Under the pieces are notes generated by a model. It saw only the letters and a program-made list of their open reading frames with translations. It had not been told where the DNA came from and did no database searches. A DNA stretch of 64,000 nt from Actinoplanes ianthinogenes (GTDB taxonomy: Bacteria > Actinomycetota > Actinomycetes > Mycobacteriales > Micromonosporaceae): the NCBI RefSeq assembly GCF_018324205.1, contig NZ_AP023356.1:4880001-4944000 (forward strand). Reading direction: 5' to 3'. Positions 8,433 through 15,361 of this stretch are shown piece by piece. The position numbers were made by a program, and so were the translations under genes. The stretch's first letter is position 1. Every line of letters starts with the position of its first letter.

Positions 8433-9041
8433 ATGTCGTGGAAGGCGAGCGCCCGGCACGGCGTGCGCGAGGCGCCCGGAGGCTTCGCTCTCATCCAGGA
8501 GTTGCTGAACACGCGCGCCGCGATGTCGTACGGGCCGGACCTGCTCGGTGCCGTCGAGGACGCCCAGTGGTGGGTGACCGACGCGCTGGGCGCCTGGTCC
8601 CGGGTGTCCGGCCTGCCCGCTCCGACGCTGCTGCTCTCGGCCGGCGACCTGCGCTCGCTGCGCCGGCTGCGGTCCGCGTTCGAGCAGGTGGTGCTGGCCG
8701 GGTCGAACCAGGAGCCACCCGGCTCGCTGCCACCCGCCGACGTCGCGGTCAGCCTGGCGCCGGACGCGGCCGGCTGGGTGCGGGTGGTGCCGACCGGCCG
8801 GGGCACCCGGTGGCTGGCCTCCGCGCTCTGGGCCGAGGCGCTGCTCGCCCAGCAGGCCGGGATCTGGCCGCGGCTCAAGCTGTGCCACAACATGGCCTGC
8901 CGGGCGGCGTTCTTCGACACCTCGCGGAACAACAGCGGCGTCTGGCACGACGTCAGCACCTGCGGCAACACGGCGAACCTGCGGGCGTTCCGGGAGCGGC
9001 GGCGGCTGCTCGGCCACAGCCAGGAGCTGCCGGTCGACTAG
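8433..9041 (+). CDS. CGNR zinc-finger (ABATE) putative regulator
   Basis: A 202-residue protein. The N-terminal 150 residues resemble the ABATE domain (GFALIQELLNTRA near the start, RWLASALWAEALLAQ in the middle). The C-terminus has the CGNR-type zinc finger: LCHNMACRAAFFD, then STCGNTANLRAFRERRR, where the usual CGNR reads CGNT. The family is thought to bind stress-related ligands and act as transcription factors. A TAGTCT -10-like element at 8421-8426 places the transcript start at or next to the ATG, so the message may be leaderless. Confidence 0.8.
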   Translation: MSWKASARHGVREAPGGFALIQELLNTRAAMSYGPDLLGAVEDAQWWVTDALGAWSRVSGLPAPTLLLSAGDLRSLRRLRSAFEQVVLAGSNQEPPGSLPPADVAVSLAPDAAGWVRVVPTGRGTRWLASALWAEALLAQQAGIWPRLKLCHNMACRAAFFDTSRNNSGVWHDVSTCGNTANLRAFRERRRLLGHSQELPVD

Positions 9042-9084
9042 TCGGCGCGCGGGAACGTCCGGTCCCGGGCGCGGAAAGACGGTG

Positions 9085-9112
9085 GGAACCATCGGGCGAT
9101 CTCGCGCGACTA
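9085..9112 (+). promoter_or_regulatory. ECF-type promoter before the zinc-finger membrane protein
   Basis: GGAACC (9085-9090), 16 bases, then CGACTA (9107-9112) resembles the GGAAC-N16/17-CGT class used by ECF sigma factors. The start site would fall at about 9119-9120, which is the ATG, giving a leaderless message. No ribosome site is present, which fits. Confidence 0.45.
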
Positions 9113-9119
9113 TGGATGC

Positions 9120-9893
9120 ATGGCGTGTGAGCAGTGGCGCGAGATGCTGTCGGCGCAGCTGGACGGCGAGGACGACCCGGTGACCCGGCCGCTGGTCGAC
9201 GAGCACCTGGCCGGCTGTGCGGGATGCCGGGCCTGGCTGGACGCGGCCGCGGCGGTGAACCGGCTCACGCGTACCGGAAAGGTCCCGGACGTGCCGGATC
9301 TCAGTGCCGCCATCCTTGCCGCCCTGCCGGCGGCGCCGGCGAAGGCGCCGCGGCGCCGCCTCCCGGTCGCCATGCTGCTGTATGTGGCGCTCGCGCTGGT
9401 CGGCGCGGTGCAGATCATCCTGGGGCTGGCGCAGATCGGCGGGGCGTCCGCGGCCGGGCACGTGCACCTCGGGTTGTCCGCCGCGCCGGGGCACCTGTGG
9501 AACGAGTCGGCCGCGTGGAACGCGGCGGTCGGCGCGGGATACCTCTTCATCGCGCTGCGGCGGACCCGGCCGGTGGGGCTGGTGCCGATGCTGACCGCGT
9601 TCGTCGGGATGCTGCTGCTGCTCTCGGTCAGCGACCTGACCAGCGGCCAGGTGGATGTCGCCCGGCTGGTCGGTCACGGCTTCGTGATCGTCGGGTACCT
9701 GCTGGTGGTCGCGTTGTCCCGGGGCGCCGGCGGGTCGGTGCGGCCGCCGGGGGCGCGGGTCGGCGCGGGCTGGCGTTTCGACGGCGCGGCCGACGAGGAG
9801 CCCGAGGCGCCGGCGGCGCGCCGGCCGGGGCTGCGGCTGGTGCCGCCGGCCGGGCCGCTCACCGCTCGGCATGAGGACCGGCGGGCGGCCTGA
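9120..9893 (+). CDS. Zinc-finger (zf-HC2) membrane protein, anti-sigma-like
   Basis: A 257-residue protein with an N-terminal anti-sigma zinc-finger signature, DEHLAGCAGC (H-x3-C-x2-C, about residues 29-38). Four hydrophobic segments follow, at about 80-103, 140-155, 160-177 and 180-200, then a Pro/Arg-rich cytoplasmic tail of about 55 residues. ZAS-domain proteins normally hold an ECF sigma factor at the membrane. No sigma gene is adjacent, so its partner is unknown. The ATG has no ribosome site and appears leaderless behind an ECF-like promoter. Confidence 0.75.
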   Translation: MACEQWREMLSAQLDGEDDPVTRPLVDEHLAGCAGCRAWLDAAAAVNRLTRTGKVPDVPDLSAAILAALPAAPAKAPRRRLPVAMLLYVALALVGAVQIILGLAQIGGASAAGHVHLGLSAAPGHLWNESAAWNAAVGAGYLFIALRRTRPVGLVPMLTAFVGMLLLLSVSDLTSGQVDVARLVGHGFVIVGYLLVVALSRGAGGSVRPPGARVGAGWRFDGAADEEPEAPAARRPGLRLVPPAGPLTARHEDRRAA

Positions 9894-10124
9894 TCAGCGC
9901 GGCGGGCGCACGGAGAGCTCGCGCCACTCGTCCGGGCCGTTGAGCAGGGCGCGGACCATGTCGAGGGCGGCGTCCTCGCTGTCGTACTCAAAAAAGTGGG
10001 ACGTGCCGTCGGAGCCGCCGGCGCGCTGCTCGACATACCACTGGTCGCCGTTGGTGCGGAGGTAGACGTCCTTCCGGGCGAGGCGTCCCCATTTACCGTT
10101 CCACCAGTGCTTACGCTGCTCCAT
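9894..10124 (-). CDS. Small SOS-boxed protein of unknown function (76 residues)
   Basis: A 76-residue soluble, tryptophan-rich protein (MEQRKHWWNGKWGRLARKDV near the start, then DQWYVEQRAGG and EDAALDMVRALL). No signal peptide or membrane segment is seen. Its fold looks like a small alpha/beta unit, but I do not recognise the family. Sequence GCCGGGA lies just before the ATG. A perfect actinobacterial SOS box sits 12 bases upstream, in the gap after mscL, which argues for a separate DNA-damage-induced transcript. The stop is immediately beside the stop of the convergent zinc-finger gene. Confidence 0.75.
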   Translation of the reverse strand: MEQRKHWWNGKWGRLARKDVYLRTNGDQWYVEQRAGGSDGTSHFFEYDSEDAALDMVRALLNGPDEWRELSVRPPR

Positions 10125-10136
10125 CCCGGCACTGTA

Positions 10137-10152
10137 TCGAACATCTGTTCGA
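10137..10152 (-). promoter_or_regulatory. Perfect LexA SOS box
   Basis: TCGAACATCTGTTCGA matches the actinobacterial/Bacillus-type LexA operator TCGAAC-N4-GTTCGA at all 12 defined positions. It lies 13-28 bases upstream of the small protein's ATG and 35 bases past the mscL stop, so it can only control the small gene on the minus strand. Confidence 0.85.
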
Positions 10153-10186
10153 ACCGTGCCGGGAGGGCGGATCTTTTCGGCTTGTG

Positions 10187-10666
10187 TCAGCGCGGGGGTT
10201 CCTGGCGGCGCTGGAGGATGTCGTCGACCGCGCTGCCGTAGACGTTGCCCTGCTGGGCGGGGCGGCCGGCCTGGGACTGGGCGACCAGCGCGTCGCGGAT
10301 CTCGGTGAGCAGCTTGATCTCCTCGCTGGGGGCCTTCGGCGGCGGCTCCTCGCCGCGCTGGCGGCGTTCGGCCAGCTTGTTCAGCGGGAAGACGACCAGG
10401 AAGTAGAGCACCGCAGCGGTCAACAGGAAGGTGATCAGCGTGTTGAGAAAGGCGGCGTAGGTAAAGTCGATCCCCTTCTTGGGGGACAACGAGCCGGCCA
10501 GCTCGCCGGTGCCGCCGGAGATCCACTTGATCAGCGGCTCCAGGAACGACTTGGTAAAGCTCGCGACGACCGCTGTGAACGCGGTACCTATCACCACACC
10601 GACGGCAAGGTCGACGACGTTGCCGCGCATGATGAAGTCTTTGAAGCCTTGGAGCATCTTCTTCAC
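10187..10666 (-). CDS. mscL: Large-conductance mechanosensitive channel MscL
   Basis: A 159-residue protein with the MscL hallmarks: an amphipathic start MLQGFKDFIMRGNVVDLAVG, first membrane helix VVDLAVGVVIGTAFTAVVAS (about 17-37), a periplasmic loop, second helix FLNTLITFLLTAAVLYFLVV (about 72-93) and the charged cytoplasmic helix with EEIKLLTEIRDAL. It opens under membrane tension to release solutes during hypo-osmotic shock. The C-terminal tail is about 20 residues longer than in the shortest homologues. Confidence 0.96.
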   Translation of the reverse strand: MKKMLQGFKDFIMRGNVVDLAVGVVIGTAFTAVVASFTKSFLEPLIKWISGGTGELAGSLSPKKGIDFTYAAFLNTLITFLLTAAVLYFLVVFPLNKLAERRQRGEEPPPKAPSEEIKLLTEIRDALVAQSQAGRPAQQGNVYGSAVDDILQRRQEPPR

Positions 10667-10772
10667 GACGGGTTACTCCCGGGGGCCGAGGGTCACTCCG
10701 GCAACGGGTTCCCGCTGCCGGTCGGCGACAAACTACGCCGACCGGAACTCGCGCGTGAAACGAACGGGTGGA

Positions 10773-11126
10773 TCAGTCGAGCGCCGGCTCCTGCGCGTTG
10801 ACCGCCTCATCCACGGTCGGGTACGTGTGCAGCACCTCGACCAGACCGCTCACCTCGAGGATGCGCAGCACGCCACGCTGCGGTGCGGCCAGCCGGACGG
10901 TGCCGCCGGCGTCGTCGGTGCTGTTCTTGGCCCGGACGAAAACGGACAGGCCGGTGGAGTCGCAGAACGAGACCTCGGCCAGATCGAAGACCAGCCTGGT
11001 CCGGCCTTTCTCCAGCAGATCGCTGATCTGGTCCTGGAGTTGCGGGGCGGTGGCCATATCGAGCTCACCGGCCACCGACACGACGACCATGTCGCCGCGC
11101 TGTTCGGTCTGCACCGTCAAGGACAT
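10773..11126 (-). CDS. STAS-domain anti-sigma factor antagonist
   Basis: A 117-residue single STAS domain. GELDMATAPQLQDQI and LVFDLAEVSFCDSTGLSVF hold the conserved phospho-acceptor Ser in C-D-S-T-G-L. Such proteins, when unphosphorylated, bind an RsbW-type kinase and free a sigma factor. AGGAGGG lies upstream of the ATG. It is divergent from the six-gene stressosome operon at 11296, so it is a candidate substrate for the RsbW-like and PP2C domains encoded there. Confidence 0.92.
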   Translation of the reverse strand: MSLTVQTEQRGDMVVVSVAGELDMATAPQLQDQISDLLEKGRTRLVFDLAEVSFCDSTGLSVFVRAKNSTDDAGGTVRLAAPQRGVLRILEVSGLVEVLHTYPTVDEAVNAQEPALD

Positions 11127-11199
11127 TCGGGGACCCTCCTGTTATTGCTGAACGGTACTCCAAGTACCCGGGGGATGCGCGCGGTGGGACCAGCGGGGG

Positions 11200-11237
11200 T
11201 TGACCTCGCCCATTAGTTGGTCTACAGCAACTAATGG
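11200..11237 (+). promoter_or_regulatory. Promoter with 10-bp-arm palindrome before rsbR
   Basis: CCATTAGTTG (11210-11219), 8 bases, CAACTAATGG (11228-11237) is a perfect inverted repeat. A TTGACC element (11200-11205) and TACAGC 17 bases later form a plausible promoter whose spacer and -10 lie inside the palindrome. A bound protein would block the rsbR operon. The AT-rich arms resemble MarR-type operators, but no MarR gene is in the window. Confidence 0.6.
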
Positions 11238-11295
11238 ACATCCTGATGGTAAAGTCCGGCCGTTGCGCACGGAGCGTGTGGTGGGGGAGGCAGCG

Positions 11296-12156
11296 GTGGC
11301 GCTGAGTCCGGACGAGTCAGGTCGCTTCGCGAACCTGCTCAAGGAGCACGCTGATGGGCTGACCGCCCGATGGGCGGAGCTGGTCGGAGTCAGCTTGCAG
11401 GGCCGGATGACGCGTCCGGAGCTGGAGCGTCAGACCCGGGAATTGCAGAGGGGCTTCCAGGTGGCACTCGCCGCGGGTGTCCAGGACCTCGCCGACGAGG
11501 CGGCCGACGAGTTGCGGGCCCAGCTCAGCGAGCTGTCCGGCAATCGGGCACGGCAGGGTTTCTCGGCGACCGAGACCGCGGTCAGCGTGTTCGCGCTGAA
11601 GGAGGCGGTCCTCGACGTGCTCGGCGACGCCGCGGGCGACGCGGAGACCCTGCGGGACTACGTCGCGTTCACCGCGTTCGTGGACCGGGCCGCGCTGTTC
11701 ACCTTCGACACGTACGTGCGGGTCCGCGAGGCGCTGATCGCCGACCAGGCCGAGCAGCTGCTGGAGCTCTCCACCCCGGTGGTGAAGCTGTGGGAGGGCG
11801 TGGTCGCGGTGCCGCTGGTCGGCACGCTCGACTCGGCCCGCGCCCAGGTGGTGATGGAGCGGCTGTTGCAGACCCTGGTCGACACCGGCTCGCCGCACGC
11901 GATCATCGACATCACCGGCGTCCCGGCGGTCGACACCCAGGTGGCGCAGCACATCCTGAAGACCGTGGTGGCCGCTCGCCTGATGGGCGCGGACTGCATC
12001 ATCTCCGGCATCCGGCCGCAGATCGCGCAGACCATCGTCGCGCTCGGCATCGAGTTCGGTGACATCGCCACCAAGGCCTCGCTGGCCGACGCGCTGCGCT
12101 ACGTGCTGGGGAAGAACAGCTACCGGGTGGTCGCGACCAAGCGGACGGAGCGCTGA
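11296..12156 (+). CDS. rsbR: RsbR-type stressosome co-antagonist
   Basis: A 286-residue protein: an N-terminal RsbRD-like helical sensor domain (about 1-155) and a C-terminal STAS domain (about 160-280). The STAS part has AIIDITGVPAVDTQVAQHIL, where the conserved Thr of V-D-T matches the RsbT phosphorylation site, and a second Thr in RPQIAQTIVALG at the other known site. It would build the stressosome shell with RsbS. GTG at 11296 is chosen because GGGGGAGG lies at ideal spacing. First gene of a six-gene operon. Confidence 0.9.
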   Translation: MALSPDESGRFANLLKEHADGLTARWAELVGVSLQGRMTRPELERQTRELQRGFQVALAAGVQDLADEAADELRAQLSELSGNRARQGFSATETAVSVFALKEAVLDVLGDAAGDAETLRDYVAFTAFVDRAALFTFDTYVRVREALIADQAEQLLELSTPVVKLWEGVVAVPLVGTLDSARAQVVMERLLQTLVDTGSPHAIIDITGVPAVDTQVAQHILKTVVAARLMGADCIISGIRPQIAQTIVALGIEFGDIATKASLADALRYVLGKNSYRVVATKRTER

Positions 12157-12157
12157 C

Positions 12158-12586
12158 GTGGAGCGCGTCCCGGTCCTGAAGATCGGCGACATCCTGCTGG
12201 TCTCCATCCAGATCGACATGGAGGACCAGGTCGCCCTCCAGCTCCAGGAGGACCTGGCGGAAAAGATCGTGGCCACCGGCTGCCACGGCGTGATCATCGA
12301 CATCAGCGCACTGGACATCGTCGACTCGTTCGTCGGCCGGACGCTGGCCACCATCGCGTCGGTGTCCCGGGTGCTGGACGCCGAGACCGTGGTGGTCGGT
12401 ATGCGGCCGGCGGTGGCGATCACCCTGGTCGAGCTGGGCCTCTCGCTGCCGGGGATCCGGACCGCGCTCAACGTCGAGCTGGCCATCACGATGCTGGCGC
12501 GCAGCCGCGCCGAGCTCGAGGCCGGGTTCGAGTTGAGCGACGACGACGAGGATGAGGCCGACTCGGCAGCGGTAACCGCGCCGTGA
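12158..12586 (+). CDS. rsbS: RsbS-type stressosome scaffold (STAS)
   Basis: A 142-residue STAS protein (VPVLKIGDILLVSIQIDMED start, GVIIDISALDIVDSFVGRTL). Ser in V-D-S-F-V-G-R is the expected RsbT phosphorylation site. An acidic tail of about 20 residues (SDDDEDEAD) is not found in the Bacillus protein. GTG at 12158 starts two bases after the rsbR stop codon and has GGAG at proper distance. It forms the stressosome core and sequesters RsbT until phosphorylated. Confidence 0.92.
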   Translation: MERVPVLKIGDILLVSIQIDMEDQVALQLQEDLAEKIVATGCHGVIIDISALDIVDSFVGRTLATIASVSRVLDAETVVVGMRPAVAITLVELGLSLPGIRTALNVELAITMLARSRAELEAGFELSDDDEDEADSAAVTAP

Positions 12587-12987
12587 ACGAGGAGAGCCGG
12601 CAGCTTCCGATCGTCACCGATCAGGACGTGGTCCGCGTCCGGCAGTTGGTGCGGACCGTCGCGGTGGAGGTCAAACTATCCCTGGTGGACCAGACCAAGC
12701 TGGTCACCGCGGCCAGCGAGCTGGCCCGCAACACCCTGGTCTACGGTGGTGGCGGCACCGTCGAGGTGACCCGGGTGCGCACCGAGTTCCGATCCGGCAT
12801 CCGGATCGTTTTCGCTGACCAGGGCCCGGGTATCGCCGACTTGGAGCTCGCGCTCACCGACGGCTACACCACGGGTGGCGGGCTCGGCCTGGGACTGAGC
12901 GGCGCCCGCCGGCTGGTCGACGAGTTCGCCATCGAGACCGCGCCCGGCGAGGGTACGACGATCACCGTGACCAAGTGGTGTCGATGA
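12583..12987 (+). CDS. rsbT: RsbT-type serine/threonine switch kinase
   Basis: A 134-residue GHKL ATPase. The N box is AASELARNTLVYGGGG, the G1 box ADQGPGIAD, and the G2 box GLGLGLSGARRLVD. It would phosphorylate RsbS and RsbR, leave the stressosome and activate a PP2C phosphatase. GTG start overlaps the rsbS stop (GTGA), so translation is coupled. Downstream genes provide the likely phosphatase targets. Confidence 0.93.
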   Translation: MNEESRQLPIVTDQDVVRVRQLVRTVAVEVKLSLVDQTKLVTAASELARNTLVYGGGGTVEVTRVRTEFRSGIRIVFADQGPGIADLELALTDGYTTGGGLGLGLSGARRLVDEFAIETAPGEGTTITVTKWCR

Positions 12988-14015
12988 CTGAAGGAGCGGT
13001 GGTGTCCGTACCCGAGGGACTCCTCGACGAGGGGGTCTGGTTCCGGGTGGAGGCCGCCGGGACGGCTTCGGCGGTACGCCGGACCGCCGAACGCCTCGCC
13101 ACCGAACTGGCCATGCCGGAGCAGCGGATCGCCGAGCTCTCGATCGTCGCCGCCGAGGCGGCCGGCAACCTGGTCAAACACGCGCAGCAGGGCACCATCC
13201 TGGTCCGCGCGGTGCGCGCCGGGGACGAGGCCGGCGTCGAGCTCATCATGATCGACAGCGGGCCCGGGATGGCCGACGTGCCACGCGCGATCGGCGACGG
13301 GCACTCCACGGTCGGCACCCTGGGCATCGGGTTCGGTGCGATCCTGCGCCAGGCCAGCCGCTGGGATCTGCACTCGCTGCCGGGCAAAGGCACGGTGCTG
13401 GCCGTGCAGGTGTGGCCGGACAAGCCGCCGGCGGCGCCCTGGGCGGCCGGGCTGACCCGGCCGATCACCGGGGAGACGGTGAGCGGCGACGCGGTGGCCG
13501 CCCGCGTGGCCGACGGCCGGCGGCAGTTGCTGGTCTGTGACGGGCTGGGGCACGGTGGGCTGGCCGCGGCCGCCTCCCGCGAGGCGGTCCGGGTGTTCCG
13601 GCAGACCGCGGCCGGGTCGCCGGCGGCGGTGGTGGAGGCGCTGCACCGTTCGCTCGGGCACACCCGCGGCGCGGCGCTGGCCGTCGCCGAGCTCGATCCG
13701 GAGGCCGGCCTGGTCCGGTACGCGGGTCTGGGCAACATCGCCGGCACGGTGTTCGGCCCGGACGGCAGCCGGCGCGGCATGATCTCGATCCCCGGCATCG
13801 CGGGGCACCAGCGCCGGCAGGTCCGGGAGTACGACTACCCCCTGCGCCCCGGGGCGGTCGTGGTGATGCACTCGGACGGCGTGGTGGACCGCTGGAACCC
13901 CACGGAGTACCCGGGTCTGCTGACCCGCTCGCCGGAGGTGATCGCCGGCACCGTGCTGCGCGACGCCGGCACCCGCCGGGACGACGCCGGCGTTCTCGTG
14001 GCTCGGCTGCGATGA
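12984..14015 (+). CDS. RsbW-like ATPase fused to SpoIIE-type PP2C phosphatase (RsbX-like)
   Basis: A protein of about 343 residues joins two domains. Residues about 10-145 form a GHKL ATPase (AAEAAGNLVKHAQQG N box, DSGPGMAD G1 box, GIGFGAILRQ). Residues about 155-343 form a PP2C/SpoIIE phosphatase (LLVCDGLGHGGLAAAASREA, VMHSDGVVDRW, RRDDAGVLVARL). This is the layout of RsbX-like feedback phosphatases in many actinobacterial stressosome operons. ATG overlaps the rsbT stop (ATGA); GTG at 12999 or 13002 with GGAG upstream is an alternative start. Confidence 0.88.
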   Translation: MTEGAVVSVPEGLLDEGVWFRVEAAGTASAVRRTAERLATELAMPEQRIAELSIVAAEAAGNLVKHAQQGTILVRAVRAGDEAGVELIMIDSGPGMADVPRAIGDGHSTVGTLGIGFGAILRQASRWDLHSLPGKGTVLAVQVWPDKPPAAPWAAGLTRPITGETVSGDAVAARVADGRRQLLVCDGLGHGGLAAAASREAVRVFRQTAAGSPAAVVEALHRSLGHTRGAALAVAELDPEAGLVRYAGLGNIAGTVFGPDGSRRGMISIPGIAGHQRRQVREYDYPLRPGAVVVMHSDGVVDRWNPTEYPGLLTRSPEVIAGTVLRDAGTRRDDAGVLVARLR

Positions 14016-15361
14016 CCGCGCCGGAGCCGCTGATGCGCATGCGCCTGCGGGTCGAGCAGGACATCTTCACGGTCCGGCAGCTCGGCCGGGAGGTGGCCCG
14101 CGCGGTCGGCATGGAGTCGCAGGACCAGACCCGGATGGCGACCGCGCTGAGTGAGGTGGGCCGGGTGCTGCTCGCGCAGGGGCCGCACGCGGACGTGACG
14201 TTCACGGCAGAGCTGTATGGGGTACCAAGCCTCCAGGTGACAATGGCGCACTCGGCCGGCGGCGGGGCAGCCCGCCTGGCCGAGCAGTTGCAGCAGGTCG
14301 GCCGCCTGGTCGACATGATGGAGGTCGATGATGGCGGTCCCGGCACGACGGTCCGGATGGTGCGACGCCTGCCGCTTGGCGCGCCGGTCCTGACCCCGAC
14401 CCGGATGGACGAGATCCGCGCCCGGCTGGCCCGGCACGTGCCGGGCAGCCCGTTGGACGAGCTGGCGGTGCAGAACCAGCAGCTCATCGCGGCCTTGGAC
14501 GAGGTCCGGGCGCAGCGCGACGACCTGGCGCGGCTGAACGCCGAACTGGAGGAGACCAACCGCGGCGTGATGGCGCTCTACCACCAGCTCTCCGACGAGC
14601 TGGAGGAGACGAACCGCGGGGTGGTCGCGCTTTACGCCGAGCTGGACGAGAAGTCGGTGCAGCTGCGTGCGGCCAGCGAGGCGAAAAGCCGGTTCCTGGC
14701 CAACGTCAGCCACGAGCTGCGTGCCCCGGTCACCGCGATCATCGGGCTGGGCCGGCTGCTGGTCGACTCCTCCTCGGACGAGCTGACCGAGGACCAGGCC
14801 CGCCAGGTGGAACTGATCCGCACCTCGGCGACTGACCTGCTGACCCTGGTCAACGGCCTGCTCGACCTGGCCAAGGCGGAGGCCGGCCGGTTCGAGCCGA
14901 ACTGGACCGAGGTCGACCTCAAGGCGATGTTCGGCCAGCTCCGGGGCACCCTGCGCCCGCTCGCCACCCGGCCCGAGGTGGAGTTCGTGGTGGAGGAGCC
15001 GGCCGTGCCGGCGCTGCGCTCCGACGAGGTGCTGCTCGCCCAGGTGCTGCGCAACCTGCTGACCAACGCGCTCAAGTTCACCGAGTTCGGCTCGGTGCGG
15101 CTGGGCGTGCGGCGCTCCGGCGCGGAGGTCGAGTTCGTGGTCGCGGACACCGGCACCGGCATCCCGCCCGAGCTGCACGAACGCATCTTCGAGGAGTTCT
15201 ACCAGGTGCCCGGGAGCAAGCCGATCAGCGGCAAGGGCACCGGCCTGGGCCTGCCCTATGCCCGGCGGCTGGCCGGGATCCTGGGCGGCGGTCTGCGCGT
15301 CGAGTCGGTTCCCGGCGAGGGGAGCAGATTCACCCTCCAGCTGCCCGCCGAGCCGTCATGA
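14012..15361 (+). CDS. Histidine kinase with degenerate RsbT-like N-terminal domain
   Basis: A 449-residue soluble kinase without membrane segments. Residues about 5-120 follow the RsbT/RsbW pattern (EQDIFTVRQLGREVARAVGM, MATALSEVGRVLL) but the N-box Asn and the glycine boxes are lost. A coiled coil with a repeated ELEETNRGVxALY motif spans about 150-225. The HisKA phosphoacceptor is FLANVSHELRAP (about 230), followed by HATPase_c (NLLTNALKFTEFG, DTGTGIPPELHERIFEEF, GKGTGLGLPYARRL). ATG overlaps the previous stop. Its likely partner is the receiver domain of the next gene. Confidence 0.92.
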   Translation: MTAPEPLMRMRLRVEQDIFTVRQLGREVARAVGMESQDQTRMATALSEVGRVLLAQGPHADVTFTAELYGVPSLQVTMAHSAGGGAARLAEQLQQVGRLVDMMEVDDGGPGTTVRMVRRLPLGAPVLTPTRMDEIRARLARHVPGSPLDELAVQNQQLIAALDEVRAQRDDLARLNAELEETNRGVMALYHQLSDELEETNRGVVALYAELDEKSVQLRAASEAKSRFLANVSHELRAPVTAIIGLGRLLVDSSSDELTEDQARQVELIRTSATDLLTLVNGLLDLAKAEAGRFEPNWTEVDLKAMFGQLRGTLRPLATRPEVEFVVEEPAVPALRSDEVLLAQVLRNLLTNALKFTEFGSVRLGVRRSGAEVEFVVADTGTGIPPELHERIFEEFYQVPGSKPISGKGTGLGLPYARRLAGILGGGLRVESVPGEGSRFTLQLPAEPS

